From NCBI RefSeq assembly GCF_018613855.1, contig NZ_JAGGPK010000045.1:1-51132 (forward strand): a stretch of DNA of 51,132 bases. The letters are read 5' to 3'. The DNA is from Arthrobacter sp. ISL-30. Lineage in GTDB: Bacteria > Actinomycetota > Actinomycetes > Actinomycetales > Micrococcaceae. The notes under the pieces are model-generated. The model did not search any database. It was given only the letters and a program-made list of their open reading frames with translations, and had not been told where the DNA came from. Below are positions 15,517-23,470 of the stretch, piece after piece (position 1 is the stretch's first letter; each line of letters begins with the position of its first letter). Position numbers and translations under genes: made by a program.

Positions 15517-16260
15517 TTACTTTTTCTTTTTCATGCGGGTGCTGCCGGCCAGGCCTTCATACCGGTTTCGACCGCGGCGCGCTACCGCCTTGGATACCCC
15601 GATTCCCGCCAGCCCGAGGGCGATCAGCAGGGCGGCTGAGTAGTTGATGAGCGGTTGCAGCCAGAGCAGGGACGGAGGTATGAGGGGAAAGACCTGGGAC
15701 AGGACCAGCAGTGAGAGCCCGCCCATAAGCAGGGCGGCCGCGAGGCGCAGGAGTCCCGGTCCCGAGCCGCGGACGGTACGCCAGATACCGGGGATGAGGC
15801 AGACGGCAACGTAGGCGGGATAGAGCCTCCCCAAGGCGGCATAGAATTCAAGGCTTGTTCCTTCGGGCAGTTCCCTCAAGCCGGTCGTGGAGCCCTGTGT
15901 GTCCGAGACCGCGAAGCACCAGACGGTGAGGGCCGCTATGACTCCCAGAACTGTCAGGCCGACCGGGCCGCGGACGGCGCGCTCACCGGACTGCGAACCG
16001 AAGGCCTTGGTGGACTTCACGCCGACTGCAAAAAACGTCGCGTAGAGCACGAAGCGAAGAACCAGGTTTGTCACATTGAAGCCGCCCAGGACTCGATCAA
16101 TGGCCATGTACGGAGCATCGATACTCAAGAGGATGGCGAGCGTGATGAGCGCGAAGATGAAGAACAGGGAGCGATTATGCCCTCGGATCGCTCCCGGAAG
16201 CCTTGCCAGGGTGATGGCGAGGCAGACAATCAGCGTGGCCCAGGCAAGGACATCTGTCAT
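15517..16260 (-). CDS. Predicted seven-helix membrane protein
   Basis: I do not recognise a firm family. The 247-residue protein has seven hydrophobic segments, at roughly residues 4-25, 32-50, 60-80, 98-118, 138-158, 168-192 and 196-218, and a basic tail ending in MKKKK. It resembles the membrane half of the MAB_1171c-type proteins found beside XRE regulators in Actinobacteria, but it lacks their long soluble C-terminus. ATG 16260 overlaps the stop of the upstream regulator (ATGA), so it is translationally coupled to it. The pairing suggests the regulator controls, or responds through, this membrane partner. Confidence 0.75.
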   Translation of the reverse strand: MTDVLAWATLIVCLAITLARLPGAIRGHNRSLFFIFALITLAILLSIDAPYMAIDRVLGGFNVTNLVLRFVLYATFFAVGVKSTKAFGSQSGERAVRGPVGLTVLGVIAALTVWCFAVSDTQGSTTGLRELPEGTSLEFYAALGRLYPAYVAVCLIPGIWRTVRGSGPGLLRLAAALLMGGLSLLVLSQVFPLIPPSLLWLQPLINYSAALLIALGLAGIGVSKAVARRGRNRYEGLAGSTRMKKKK

Positions 16261-16979
16261 CCGAGGTTCTCCCAAATTCTGTCGGTACGTTCTTGATCGT
16301 GCTCGTGACGGCGGAGTGCCTTGCCCAGTGCCTCCAGCCGGTCGCCCGCCAGCAAGGCGAGGTCGCTGTCGCTGAGGCGGTCCAGGGCTGCCCTGCGGGA
16401 GTGTGGTGGCCAGCCCGCCTCGCGCTCTGTGATGAGCCCACTGGCTACCAGGCCTGCGGTAGGACCGACGCCGGCCGCCCGGGATGTTGCAATCACAAGT
16501 TCCGGAGGCATGCGGTTGGCTGTGAGGTGGGCGGAAAAGTTCTGTGGCGCTATCCCCGTTGCCTCAGTGACCCGCAGCCTCAATTCGCCGTCGTCGATGG
16601 ACTCCACCCAGTTCTTCACCGACGTGGTATGAGGCGGTTCGGCCAATTCGAAGGGAGCGGCCGGTTCCTGGCCGGAGCGCTGGATGACGGCCTGGAGCAG
16701 GTCCAGGGTGGCCACCTGGCTCAGCAGTTCGGCATCTGTGGGCGGGGCTATGGGACCGGCCAAATCAGCGTAGGTTTCGAAGCTCGACAGTGCCACCAGC
16801 GGATTGACGTTGAACGCCCTGCTGATGCTGACTACCTTGCCTTCCGCCACCTTGCCGCGAACCATCTGCTGGGCGAGGGTGGTGCGCTTTAATCCTGCAA
16901 TCCGGCAGACGTCGGCAATCGTGACGTCCGGGGCGATGCCCTTGAGCCAATGCTGGAACGCCTTGGAAGGAAGCGGCAT
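16257..16979 (-). CDS. XRE-like helix-turn-helix regulator
   Basis: The 240-residue protein starts with a helix-turn-helix (residues ~8-55; TIADVCRIAGLKRTTLAQQM) of an actinobacterial XRE-related kind, followed by helical regions including a second HTH-like stretch around residues 120-160 (SVKNWVESIDDGELRLRVTEATG). No known effector domain is visible. ATG 16979 has only a weak AGAAAG upstream. It is first in a two-gene operon with the seven-helix membrane protein and is divergent from an ABC-F/ABC-exporter operon. Three TGAACTGAA-like direct repeats upstream are plausible binding sites. Confidence 0.75.
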   Translation of the reverse strand: MPLPSKAFQHWLKGIAPDVTIADVCRIAGLKRTTLAQQMVRGKVAEGKVVSISRAFNVNPLVALSSFETYADLAGPIAPPTDAELLSQVATLDLLQAVIQRSGQEPAAPFELAEPPHTTSVKNWVESIDDGELRLRVTEATGIAPQNFSAHLTANRMPPELVIATSRAAGVGPTAGLVASGLITEREAGWPPHSRRAALDRLSDSDLALLAGDRLEALGKALRRHEHDQERTDRIWENLG

Positions 16980-17009
16980 GGAGACTTTCTGCTTGGAAGC
17001 TACGGGCGG

Positions 17010-17045
17010 TGAACTGAAAACGCTGAACTGAATCGGTGAGCTGAA
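17010..17045. promoter_or_regulatory. Three TGAACTGAA direct repeats between regulator and ABC-F gene
   Basis: TGAACTGAA occurs at 17010-17018 and 17024-17032, and TGAGCTGAA at 17037-17045: spacing 14 and 13 bases. A TTGAAA follows at 17054. The array lies just upstream of the XRE-like gene on the minus strand and upstream of the ABC-F operon on the plus strand, a typical place for an operator. Binding is inferred. Confidence 0.5.
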
Positions 17046-17115
17046 ACGGCGGGTTGAAAAGTGAGACTCGTGTCGATTTTACGGGGACGCCACCTTGAAT
17101 TATGCTTGATTCTCG

Positions 17116-17180
17116 AACCCGCTGGTCCGTACACCCCCCAAGTCCGGACCGGCGGGTTTTCCCATGCCGCCGGCTTTTTT
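17116..17180 (+). terminator. Nested hairpins in the ABC-F leader (possible attenuator)
   Basis: Arm 1 (17116-17129) pairs with arm 2 (17145-17158) over 14 bp with one G-U. Part of arm 2 (CCGGCGG, 17149-17155) can pair instead with arm 3 (CCGCCGG, 17167-17173), which is followed by C and six Ts (17175-17180). The two folds exclude each other. The second has the form of an intrinsic terminator placed 50 bases before the ABC-F start. A 38-codon reading frame from ATG 17102 to TGA 17216-17218 spans the hairpins but has a poor ribosome-binding site. Confidence 0.6.
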
Positions 17181-17230
17181 ACGGGCAGAGGGGCAGTTTT
17201 TCAGGGCGCGGGCAGTGAGAGGATTGATCA

Positions 17231-18901
17231 ATGACTGCAACGCTTGTCGCCAAAGAGCTGTCCGGAGGCCACGGCCATCGCACGCTTTTCTCCGGGCTCT
17301 CCCTGACCGTAGCCCCCGGGGACGTCGTAGGTGTGGTGGGAGCGAACGGAGCCGGCAAGTCCACGCTGCTGCGCCTGCTGGCCGGAGCGGACCAGCCCCA
17401 GGGCGGAACCGTGAGCCTCGCCCCCAACGACGCCTTCGTCGGCTGGCTGCCCCAGGAGCATGAGCGGGTGCATGGCGAAACCATCGCCTCCTATATTGCC
17501 CGGAGGACGGGATGCGCAGAGGCCACCCACGCTATGGAAGCCGGGGCCGAGGGCCTCGCTTCCGGCGCACCCGGAAGCGATGATGCCTATGCCATGGCCT
17601 TCGACCGTTGGATGGCTTCCGGCGCCGCCGACCTCGACGACCGCATCGCTGCCACCCTCGCCGAGCTCGGGCTTGAGGCTGGACCGGATGCGTTGATGAC
17701 AGGCCTCTCTGGAGGACAGGCGGCACGGGTTGCGCTGGCCGCCCTCCTGCTGAGCCGCTTCGACGTCGTCCTCCTGGACGAACCCACCAATGATCTCGAC
17801 CTGGACGGCCTGGCCCGGCTTGAGTCCTTTGTGCAGGGGCTGCGCGGCGGCGTCGTCCTGGTCTCGCACGACCGCGAGTTCCTGGCCCGCTGCGTCACCA
17901 GGGTGGTGGAACTGGACCTGGCCCAGAACTCAGTATCCGTGTACGACGGCGGCTACGACGCCTACCTGGAGGAACGCGCCGTGGCGCGGCGGCACGCCAG
18001 GGAGCGCTACGAGGAATTCGCCACCGCGAAGGCTGACCTGGTGGCGCGGGCCCGAACGCAGCGCGAATGGAGCTCCCAGGGCGTCCGAAACGCGATGCGG
18101 AAAAATCCTGACAACGACAAGATCCGCCGGGCCGCAAGCACGGAATCCTCCGAGAAACAGGCACAGAAAGTCCGCCAGATGGAGTCCCGGATAGCACGGC
18201 TGGAGGAAGTCGAAGAACCCCGCAAGGAATGGCAGCTTCAGTTCAGCATCGGTCAGGCACCGCGATCCAGCGCCGTCGTCGCCACCCTGCGCGACGCCGT
18301 CGCCGTCCAGGGGGACTTCACGCTGGGACCGGTGAACCTGCAGCTGAACGCCGGTGAACGGATCGGCATTACGGGCCCAAACGGAGCCGGCAAGTCCACG
18401 CTCTTGAGGCTGCTCCTGGGAATCCAGGCCCCGGATTCCGGGAATGCTTCCATGGGAGAATCAGTCGCCGTCGGCGAAATTGACCAGGCCCGCGGGCTGC
18501 TGACTGGGCCGCTGAAGCTGGCTGACGCCGTTGAGGCCGTGCTCAGCGACTGGAACACCGGCGACGTCCGCACCCTTCTGGCAAAGTTCGGCCTCAAGGC
18601 CGACCACACAGCGCGGACCGTGGACTCGCTGTCTCCCGGCGAACGCACGCGTGCCGCCCTGGCGCTCCTGCAAGCGCGCGGCGTGAACCTGCTGGTGCTG
18701 GACGAACCCACCAACCACCTGGACCTGCCGGCGATCGAACAGCTCGAGGAAGCACTTGAACACTACGACGGCGCACTGCTCCTGGTCACGCATGACCGGC
18801 GGCTGCTGGAAAACGTCCGGCTGGATTCCCGCTGGCATCTGGAGGACGGGACCGTGACTGAAGTACATTTCGACACCCAGGCCGGAGGGCTGAAGCCATG
18901 A
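17231..18901 (+). CDS. ABC-F family ATPase, possible antibiotic-resistance or translation factor
   Basis: ABC-F proteins have two ATPase domains and no membrane part; they bind the ribosome E site, and some protect it from antibiotics. The 556-residue protein has Walker A motifs GANGAGKST (37-45) and GPNGAGKST (near 380), signatures LSGGQAARVA and LSPGERTRAA, and Walker B with DEPTNDLDL and DEPTNHLDL. A charged linker of about 80 residues (AVARRHARERYEEFATAKADL onward) joins them. The second signature has SPGE in place of SGGE, as in several actinobacterial resistance ABC-Fs. GAGAGGA precedes ATG 17231. It overlaps the ABC exporter gene (ATGA). The nested hairpins upstream and an exporter partner fit a drug-response operon, but the substrate is unknown. 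Confidence 0.87.
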   Translation: MTATLVAKELSGGHGHRTLFSGLSLTVAPGDVVGVVGANGAGKSTLLRLLAGADQPQGGTVSLAPNDAFVGWLPQEHERVHGETIASYIARRTGCAEATHAMEAGAEGLASGAPGSDDAYAMAFDRWMASGAADLDDRIAATLAELGLEAGPDALMTGLSGGQAARVALAALLLSRFDVVLLDEPTNDLDLDGLARLESFVQGLRGGVVLVSHDREFLARCVTRVVELDLAQNSVSVYDGGYDAYLEERAVARRHARERYEEFATAKADLVARARTQREWSSQGVRNAMRKNPDNDKIRRAASTESSEKQAQKVRQMESRIARLEEVEEPRKEWQLQFSIGQAPRSSAVVATLRDAVAVQGDFTLGPVNLQLNAGERIGITGPNGAGKSTLLRLLLGIQAPDSGNASMGESVAVGEIDQARGLLTGPLKLADAVEAVLSDWNTGDVRTLLAKFGLKADHTARTVDSLSPGERTRAALALLQARGVNLLVLDEPTNHLDLPAIEQLEEALEHYDGALLLVTHDRRLLENVRLDSRWHLEDGTVTEVHFDTQAGGLKP

Positions 18902-20811
18902 GCATGGACCGGGTGGCCTGGAGCTCCCTGTACAACATCACCCGTGCCAAGAGCGGCTCCCGGCCCTTTTCCAAGGAGACGCTCAAACGGGTTTTCGGCT
19001 TCGCCAAGCCCCACAAGGGCAAACTCATCGCCTTCGTGCTCGCCTCCATCGCCGGCGCCGTGCTCGCTGTGGCCACGCCGGTGCTGGCCGGCCAGGTTGT
19101 AGATGCAATCATCGCCGGCGTCGGAGCCCAGACTGTCATCTGGCTGGCCGTCCTGATCGCTATCGTTGCCGTGGCCGAGGCCGGATTGGGACTCGTAACA
19201 CGCTGGCTGTCCTCGACCATTGGCGAAGGAGTGATCCTGGACCTTCGTACACGCGTGTTCGACCACGTCCAGCAGATGCCGATCGCCTTCTTCACCAGGA
19301 CACGGACCGGCGCCCTGGTCAGCCGCCTGAACAACGACGTCATCGGGGCACAGTCGGCCTTCGCGGGAACGCTGTCCGGGGTTGTCAGCAATGTGGTGGC
19401 GCTCGCCCTCACGCTGGCCGTGATGCTCAACAAGTCCTGGCTTGTAACGGTCCTGGCAATGCTCCTGCTCCCGATCTTCCTCATTCCGGCACGACGGATG
19501 GGCTCCAAGCTGGCCGATCTGCGGCGCGAAGCAGCCACCCACAACGCCACCATGGGCACCCAGATGACCGAGCGTTTCTCGGCACCCGGCGCCACGCTGG
19601 TCAAGCTGTTCGGCCGCCCCGACGAGGAATCCCGCGAGTTTGCCGTGCGCGCAGGCCGCGTCAAGGACATCGGCGTCCGGACTGCGATGCTGCAATACAC
19701 GTTCGTCACGGCGCTCACGCTGGTTTCCGCGCTCGCGCTGGCCCTCGTGTACGGGCTGGGCGGCTGGCTGGCCATCGAAGGCCAGCTGGCAGCCGGCGAC
19801 GTCGTTGTGCTGGCCCTGCTGCTGACCCGCCTTTACGCTCCACTCACCGCGCTCTCCAACGCCCGCGTGGAAATCATGAGCGCTTTGGTCAGCTTTGAAC
19901 GGGTCTTCGAGATCCTCGACCTCGAGCCGCTTATCAAGGAAAAGCCCGATGCCATGAAGGTTCCGGCCGGCCCTGTGGCCGTGGAGTTCGACGACGTCCG
20001 CTTCGCCTACCCGTCCGCGGACAAGGTGTCCCTGGCGTCCCTCGAGGAAGTGTCCACTTTGGATACCCGCGGCGGCGAGGAAGTGCTGCACGGTATCAGC
20101 TTCCGCGTGGAGCCGGGGCAGACCGTGGCCCTGGTGGGTTCCTCCGGGGCGGGGAAGTCGACTATCGCCCAGCTTCTGTCCCGCCTGTACGACGTCGACT
20201 CCGGGGCTGTGCGCCTGGGTGGCCGCGGCCCGCGCACCGGGCTGGACGTTCGCGACATCACCTTCGAATCGATGCGGGAAACGCTCGGCATGGTCACCCA
20301 GGACGGGCACCTGTTCCACGAAAGCATCGCCTCCAACCTGCGATTGGCCAGGCCCGAGGCCACCGATGAGCAAATGTGGGAGGTGCTGCGCAGGGCACGG
20401 CTTGAGGACATGATCCGGTCGCTCCCGGACGGGCTCGAAACCGTCGTGGGGGAGCGGGGCTATCGGCTCTCGGGCGGTGAACGCCAAAGGCTCACCATTG
20501 CCCGCCTGCTCATTGCCCAGCCGCGCGTCGTGATCCTGGACGAGGCCACCGCCGCACTGGATTCCACCAACGAAGCCGCGGTCCAGGCCGCCTTGGGGGA
20601 AGCGCTCGAGGGGCGCACCGCCGTCGTGATTGCCCACCGCTTGTCCACAGTCCGCGCCGCCGACCTCATCCTGGTGGTCGAGGACGGCACGATCGTGGAA
20701 CGGGGGACGCATACAGCGCTGCTCGCGTCCGACGGTCGCTACGCGGAGCTCTATCGGACGCAGTTCGCAGAGGCTACAGCCGTGGCCGAGGCGGCGGTTC
20801 CCGAGCACTAG
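18898..20811 (+). CDS. ABC exporter half-transporter
   Basis: This is a type IV (exporter-fold) half-transporter of 637 residues: about six membrane helices in residues 35-320, then an ATPase domain with Walker A GSSGAGKST near 418, the signature LSGGERQRL, Walker B VVILDEATAALD, and the switch His of IAHRLS. It should work as a homodimer exporting drugs or lipids. Its ATG overlaps the ABC-F stop, so the two are coupled; ABC-F plus exporter is a logical pair for protecting ribosomes and clearing the drug. The N-terminus (WSSLYNITRAKSGSRPFSK) is amphipathic. Substrate is not evident from sequence. Confidence 0.9.
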   Translation: MSMDRVAWSSLYNITRAKSGSRPFSKETLKRVFGFAKPHKGKLIAFVLASIAGAVLAVATPVLAGQVVDAIIAGVGAQTVIWLAVLIAIVAVAEAGLGLVTRWLSSTIGEGVILDLRTRVFDHVQQMPIAFFTRTRTGALVSRLNNDVIGAQSAFAGTLSGVVSNVVALALTLAVMLNKSWLVTVLAMLLLPIFLIPARRMGSKLADLRREAATHNATMGTQMTERFSAPGATLVKLFGRPDEESREFAVRAGRVKDIGVRTAMLQYTFVTALTLVSALALALVYGLGGWLAIEGQLAAGDVVVLALLLTRLYAPLTALSNARVEIMSALVSFERVFEILDLEPLIKEKPDAMKVPAGPVAVEFDDVRFAYPSADKVSLASLEEVSTLDTRGGEEVLHGISFRVEPGQTVALVGSSGAGKSTIAQLLSRLYDVDSGAVRLGGRGPRTGLDVRDITFESMRETLGMVTQDGHLFHESIASNLRLARPEATDEQMWEVLRRARLEDMIRSLPDGLETVVGERGYRLSGGERQRLTIARLLIAQPRVVILDEATAALDSTNEAAVQAALGEALEGRTAVVIAHRLSTVRAADLILVVEDGTIVERGTHTALLASDGRYAELYRTQFAEATAVAEAAVPEH

Positions 20812-20870
20812 GGGAGAGCGCACCAGGGGAGAGCGCTGCCGAGGAGCGAGCTTTCACGGCTTTGGCGGCG

Positions 20871-21359
20871 TCAAAGGGACGAGATCTCGCCCCTCGGCGA
20901 CGCCAGCAGGGGGAGGATGTGCTCCGTGAGGAGTGGCGCAAGGTCGCCGGGGAGTTCCTCGGTGGGGTCAAGCCAACGGATCTCGGCGATTTCCGCTGAC
21001 GGCCGTGCCTCCCACGTTCCCGGAGCGATGAAGACTGTGGCCTCAATATTTGTGTGATCCTCGTTAGCGGCCATTGCCAGCCACGTGCCCAGGAGTTCCA
21101 GGTCCTGAGGGGCAACGCGGATCCCCACTTCCTCGTCGAGTTCGCGCGAGGCCGCTTCCGCCGCCGACTCGCCGATCTCCGGCTTTCCACCCGGATGCAT
21201 GAACTTCTCCGTGCCGCGCTTGCGGACAGTGAGCAGCCGGCCTGCAGCGTCAAAAACGCAGACGGCGCTGACAACGATCAGGTCCTTGCCTGCCGGCTGC
21301 GATTGGCCTGGAGACTGCGATTGGCCTGCCGGCTTTGCTCCGCTGGCTGGAGTGTTCAT
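20871..21359 (-). CDS. NUDIX hydrolase
   Basis: The 162-residue protein carries a complete Nudix box (GGKPEIGESAAEAASRELDE, followed by EVGI), near residues 56-80, and should hydrolyse a nucleoside diphosphate derivative. The motif VSAVCVFDAAGRLLTVRKRG before the box fits cytosolic ADP-ribose or 8-oxo-dGTP-type enzymes; substrate cannot be told. ATG 21359 overlaps the stop of the upstream DUF6314-like gene (ATGA). The N-terminus is a low-complexity PAGQSQ-type repeat, encoded by an 18-bp duplication, that precedes the folded domain. Confidence 0.87.
   Translation of the reverse strand: MNTPASGAKPAGQSQSPGQSQPAGKDLIVVSAVCVFDAAGRLLTVRKRGTEKFMHPGGKPEIGESAAEAASRELDEEVGIRVAPQDLELLGTWLAMAANEDHTNIEATVFIAPGTWEARPSAEIAEIRWLDPTEELPGDLAPLLTEHILPLLASPRGEISSL
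21297..21332 (-). repeat. 18-bp tandem duplication in the NUDIX N-terminus
   Basis: Two 18-bp units, identical over their first 14 bases and diverging after, encode PGQSQ-like repeats. The unit is in frame. Confidence 0.75.
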
Positions 21360-21829
21360 GGTTCCTTCCGCAGTCGGGTCTGAAGCAGCAGGTCTTTCGC
21401 GGGGCCCTGGACGTCCCAGGCGTAACTGAATTCCTGGGGCCCCTCCCACGTGTAGCTGACCCTGTAGGTGTCCGGATCGCACCAGTGCCTGTCATGGCGA
21501 TCCTCTGGGGCAAAACTCATTCGGTGGAATGGTCTGCCGTCACGGAAGAAGACGTCCATGGCTTGGGGTTGATCTGAGGGGCGGAGCACGTACTCGCGGG
21601 AGGCGGGGCCGGAATGGCTGGGCCAGTGCATGGTGCCTTCCTCGCGGAGGAGGAGGCCGCCGTCGGGCGTTTCGGTGAAGGTGACGACGCCGGTGAACGT
21701 ACCGCGGCTCCCGGTGGCCCGATCCAGCATGGTACGTTCCGCGAGCCATGCTCCGGCGAGGTAGGACAGAAGGTCCAGGACGGGCTGCACTGCATCGACC
21801 GGCTGCGCGGCATCGGATGGCGGCTTCAA
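21356..21829 (-). CDS. DUF6314 family protein
   Basis: The 157-residue protein fits a small family, recalled as DUF6314, with the plan LLSYLAGAWLAERTMLDRATG, GTFTGVVTF, LLLREEGTMHWP, YVLRPSD and DRHWCDPDTYRV: a lipocalin-like beta-barrel of unknown function. The TTG at 21829 lies two bases from the 3' end of tRNA-Arg; an internal GTG 13 codons later (21790) is an alternative start with no better ribosome site. It overlaps the NUDIX gene by four bases, so both are probably read from the tRNA promoter or from inside it. Function unknown. Confidence 0.7.
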   Translation of the reverse strand: MKPPSDAAQPVDAVQPVLDLLSYLAGAWLAERTMLDRATGSRGTFTGVVTFTETPDGGLLLREEGTMHWPSHSGPASREYVLRPSDQPQAMDVFFRDGRPFHRMSFAPEDRHDRHWCDPDTYRVSYTWEGPQEFSYAWDVQGPAKDLLLQTRLRKEP

Positions 21830-21830
21830 G

Positions 21831-21903
21831 TGCCCTCGATTGGAATCGAACCAACGACACCGGCTTTAGGAGAGCCGTGCTCTATCCACTGAGCTACGAG
21901 GGC
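21831..21903 (-). tRNA. tRNA-Arg (anticodon CCT)
   Basis: A 73-base cloverleaf on the minus strand: acceptor stem GCCCTCG with CGAGGGC, D-arm AGCTCAGTGGATAGAGC, anticodon stem CGGCT/AGCCG with loop CTCCTAA (anticodon CCT, reading AGG), and T-arm with GGTTCGATTCC. The discriminator base is A. CCA is not encoded. No attachment-site repeat is seen next to it. The DUF6314-like gene begins immediately downstream. Confidence 0.95.
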
Positions 21904-21992
21904 TTGCGCGAACAGGGTCCCGAAAGCCCGGGGCCGCTGAACACGCTTACAAGCATACAAGCTGTTGGGGCAGCCGCCGAACCCGCTGACAC

Positions 21993-21998
21993 TAGGCT
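21993..21998 (+). promoter_or_regulatory. -10 box of the DUF998 gene (leaderless)
   Basis: TAGGCT is followed by seven bases and ATG 22006. No Shine-Dalgarno is visible. Confidence 0.5.
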
Positions 21999-22005
21999 GG
22001 CGGAC

Positions 22006-22776
22006 ATGAAAGAAGACACGACGGTTCAGCGTGGAACAGGCAGCTACTTTCCGAACCTCAGGTCCAAGCGCGCCTATTTTGGTGCCTGGGCCCAGCTGAG
22101 CGTGGTCCAGTATTTCGTGGCAGAAGCCGCGGTGATCGAGGCGTGGGCCGGGCCGACGCCCTATGACCGCCGGATCGGACTCATCAGCGACCTCGGTGCT
22201 ATTCATTGCGGCGTCTTCCACGACAGGAATGTGTGCTCCCCACTGCATTTGCTCATGAATGCCTCGTTCGTGGTGCAGGGCCTCGGCCTCCTGATGGGGG
22301 CGCTCCTGCTCAATTCGGCACTCCTGCGCATCGCGGCACACCCCGGCATCCGCGTTTCCCAGGCTGGCGACGGAAAATTGTGGCTGGCAGGCACGGCGGT
22401 ACGCATCCTGACGGGTGCCGCCGGAATAGGCACTGTGATCGTGGGGCTGGTGCCGGAAGACGTGGGTTCGCCGTGGCACTTCACAGGCGCTGTCATGTTC
22501 TTCCTCAGCGGGGGCGCCGCACTGGTGGTCCTTGGAATCCTGTGGCGCCCGCACACCCCGATCAGCTGGTTTGTCCTTGCCTGTGGACTAGTCTGCCTTG
22601 CGGCGCTCACGGCCGGGGGAATCACTGCGATGGACGTGCCGGAACCGGGAAGCCTGGAGCGACTCATGGGCTATCCGGTCACGATCGGCTTCAGTGCCGC
22701 CGGCCTGGTGATCGCCCAGCGGGTACGCCAGGAACGGAAAGCGGCGCGGGCACAGGCCCGGGCCACGCAAGCGTGA
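22006..22776 (+). CDS. DUF998-like membrane protein
   Basis: The 256-residue protein has about six hydrophobic segments (near residues 25-45, 85-108, 125-150, 160-180, 188-208, 225-245). The opening QYFVAEAAVIEAWAGPTPYD and the loop with HDRNVCSPLHLLMNASF match the DUF998 family of integral membrane proteins, of unknown role. A basic tail (QRVRQERKAARAQARA) ends it. ATG 22006 is seven bases after a TAGGCT box, so the mRNA is probably leaderless. It is convergent with the next gene across six bases. Confidence 0.75.
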   Translation: MKEDTTVQRGTGSYFPNLRSKRAYFGAWAQLSVVQYFVAEAAVIEAWAGPTPYDRRIGLISDLGAIHCGVFHDRNVCSPLHLLMNASFVVQGLGLLMGALLLNSALLRIAAHPGIRVSQAGDGKLWLAGTAVRILTGAAGIGTVIVGLVPEDVGSPWHFTGAVMFFLSGGAALVVLGILWRPHTPISWFVLACGLVCLAALTAGGITAMDVPEPGSLERLMGYPVTIGFSAAGLVIAQRVRQERKAARAQARATQA

Positions 22777-22782
22777 GGCCGT

Positions 22783-23433
22783 TTAGCGCTCTGCAGCAGC
22801 CTGCCGTGCCGATTGCCGTGCCTCGCGCCGGCCCAGGAACACCGCGGCACCCCCGGCGAATAGGCTGAGCAGGAACAGCACCCACCCCGCGACTGTGAGG
22901 GTGGAGGCCAGGGCCACCGCTCCGGCGTCGGGGGTTGCGGATGCCAGGGCCGTGTCAATGGCGACGTTGCCCCACAAACGGACGACGGCGAACAGCAGCG
23001 GGGCCGCCCACATGGCCCAGCGCAGGGCCTTCCGGGACACGTTGGTGCCAATCAGGAGCAGCCAGCTGAAGCCAAAAATGAGCGGGAAGAGAGTCCCGGC
23101 AGTCTTGTGGACGTAATTCAGCTGGCCTCGGGCGTCGTCGTCCATGACGGCGCGCAGATCGCCCACGTACTCGACCGAAAAGCCGCCCACCAAGGAATCC
23201 GGCATGGCAAGGCCGCCGGACAACTGGGTCATCTGGTTCAGCGTAAGCAGATGGAGGTACCAGAACAGGAAGAGGCTGGCCACTACGCCGGCGATGACGA
23301 TCAGGTTGCTGTTGCTCTGGGCCTTCTGCGGAGAGCGGCTTGTAGTTGGGTTGATCACCGGAGGCAGCTGATGCTGGGGTAACACGGCCTTGCTTCCGTG
23401 CTTTTTGATGCGCTGCGCTGGAGTCTTGGCCAT
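22783..23433 (-). CDS. Small four-helix membrane protein
   Basis: I do not recognise this gene beyond a conserved actinobacterial membrane protein. The 216-residue protein has a basic cytosolic N-terminus (KTPAQRIKKHG), four hydrophobic segments near residues 43-62, 112-130, 138-160 and 175-200, and an extracytoplasmic stretch between the first two helices. ATG 23433 lies seven bases after a GATAAT box on the minus strand and has no ribosome site. It is divergent from the IMPase-like gene, with only 37 bases between starts. Confidence 0.65.
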   Translation of the reverse strand: MAKTPAQRIKKHGSKAVLPQHQLPPVINPTTSRSPQKAQSNSNLIVIAGVVASLFLFWYLHLLTLNQMTQLSGGLAMPDSLVGGFSVEYVGDLRAVMDDDARGQLNYVHKTAGTLFPLIFGFSWLLLIGTNVSRKALRWAMWAAPLLFAVVRLWGNVAIDTALASATPDAGAVALASTLTVAGWVLFLLSLFAGGAAVFLGRREARQSARQAAAER

Positions 23434-23440
23434 GATCACC

Positions 23441-23464
23441 ATTATCCCGCAGGCACCCTAAGCT
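23441..23464. promoter_or_regulatory. Compact divergent pair of leaderless promoters
   Basis: The 37-bp gap holds two -10 boxes on opposite strands: GATAAT (23446-23441, minus) seven bases before ATG 23433, and TAAGCT (23459-23464, plus) six bases before ATG 23471. Their -35 regions must overlap the other promoter or gene. Confidence 0.55.
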
Positions 23465-23470
23465 GGATCC

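Noticed and set aside
17102..17218. The 38-codon frame in the ABC-F leader as a certain leader peptide
   Set aside because: It has no good ribosome site, and a TATGCT box at 17101-17106 could place the transcript start inside it. I mention it only as a possibility.
18763..20823. Long open frame on the minus strand opposite the ABC exporter (and similar ones opposite iolD, iolA and sucCD)
   Set aside because: These are mirror frames caused by strong G/C bias at third codon positions. Their translations are low-complexity His/Gly/Arg-rich and the opposite strand holds clear conserved enzymes.
21831..21903. tRNA-Arg as an integration site of a mobile element
   Set aside because: There is no integrase, no direct repeat of the tRNA end, and the flanking genes are ordinary.
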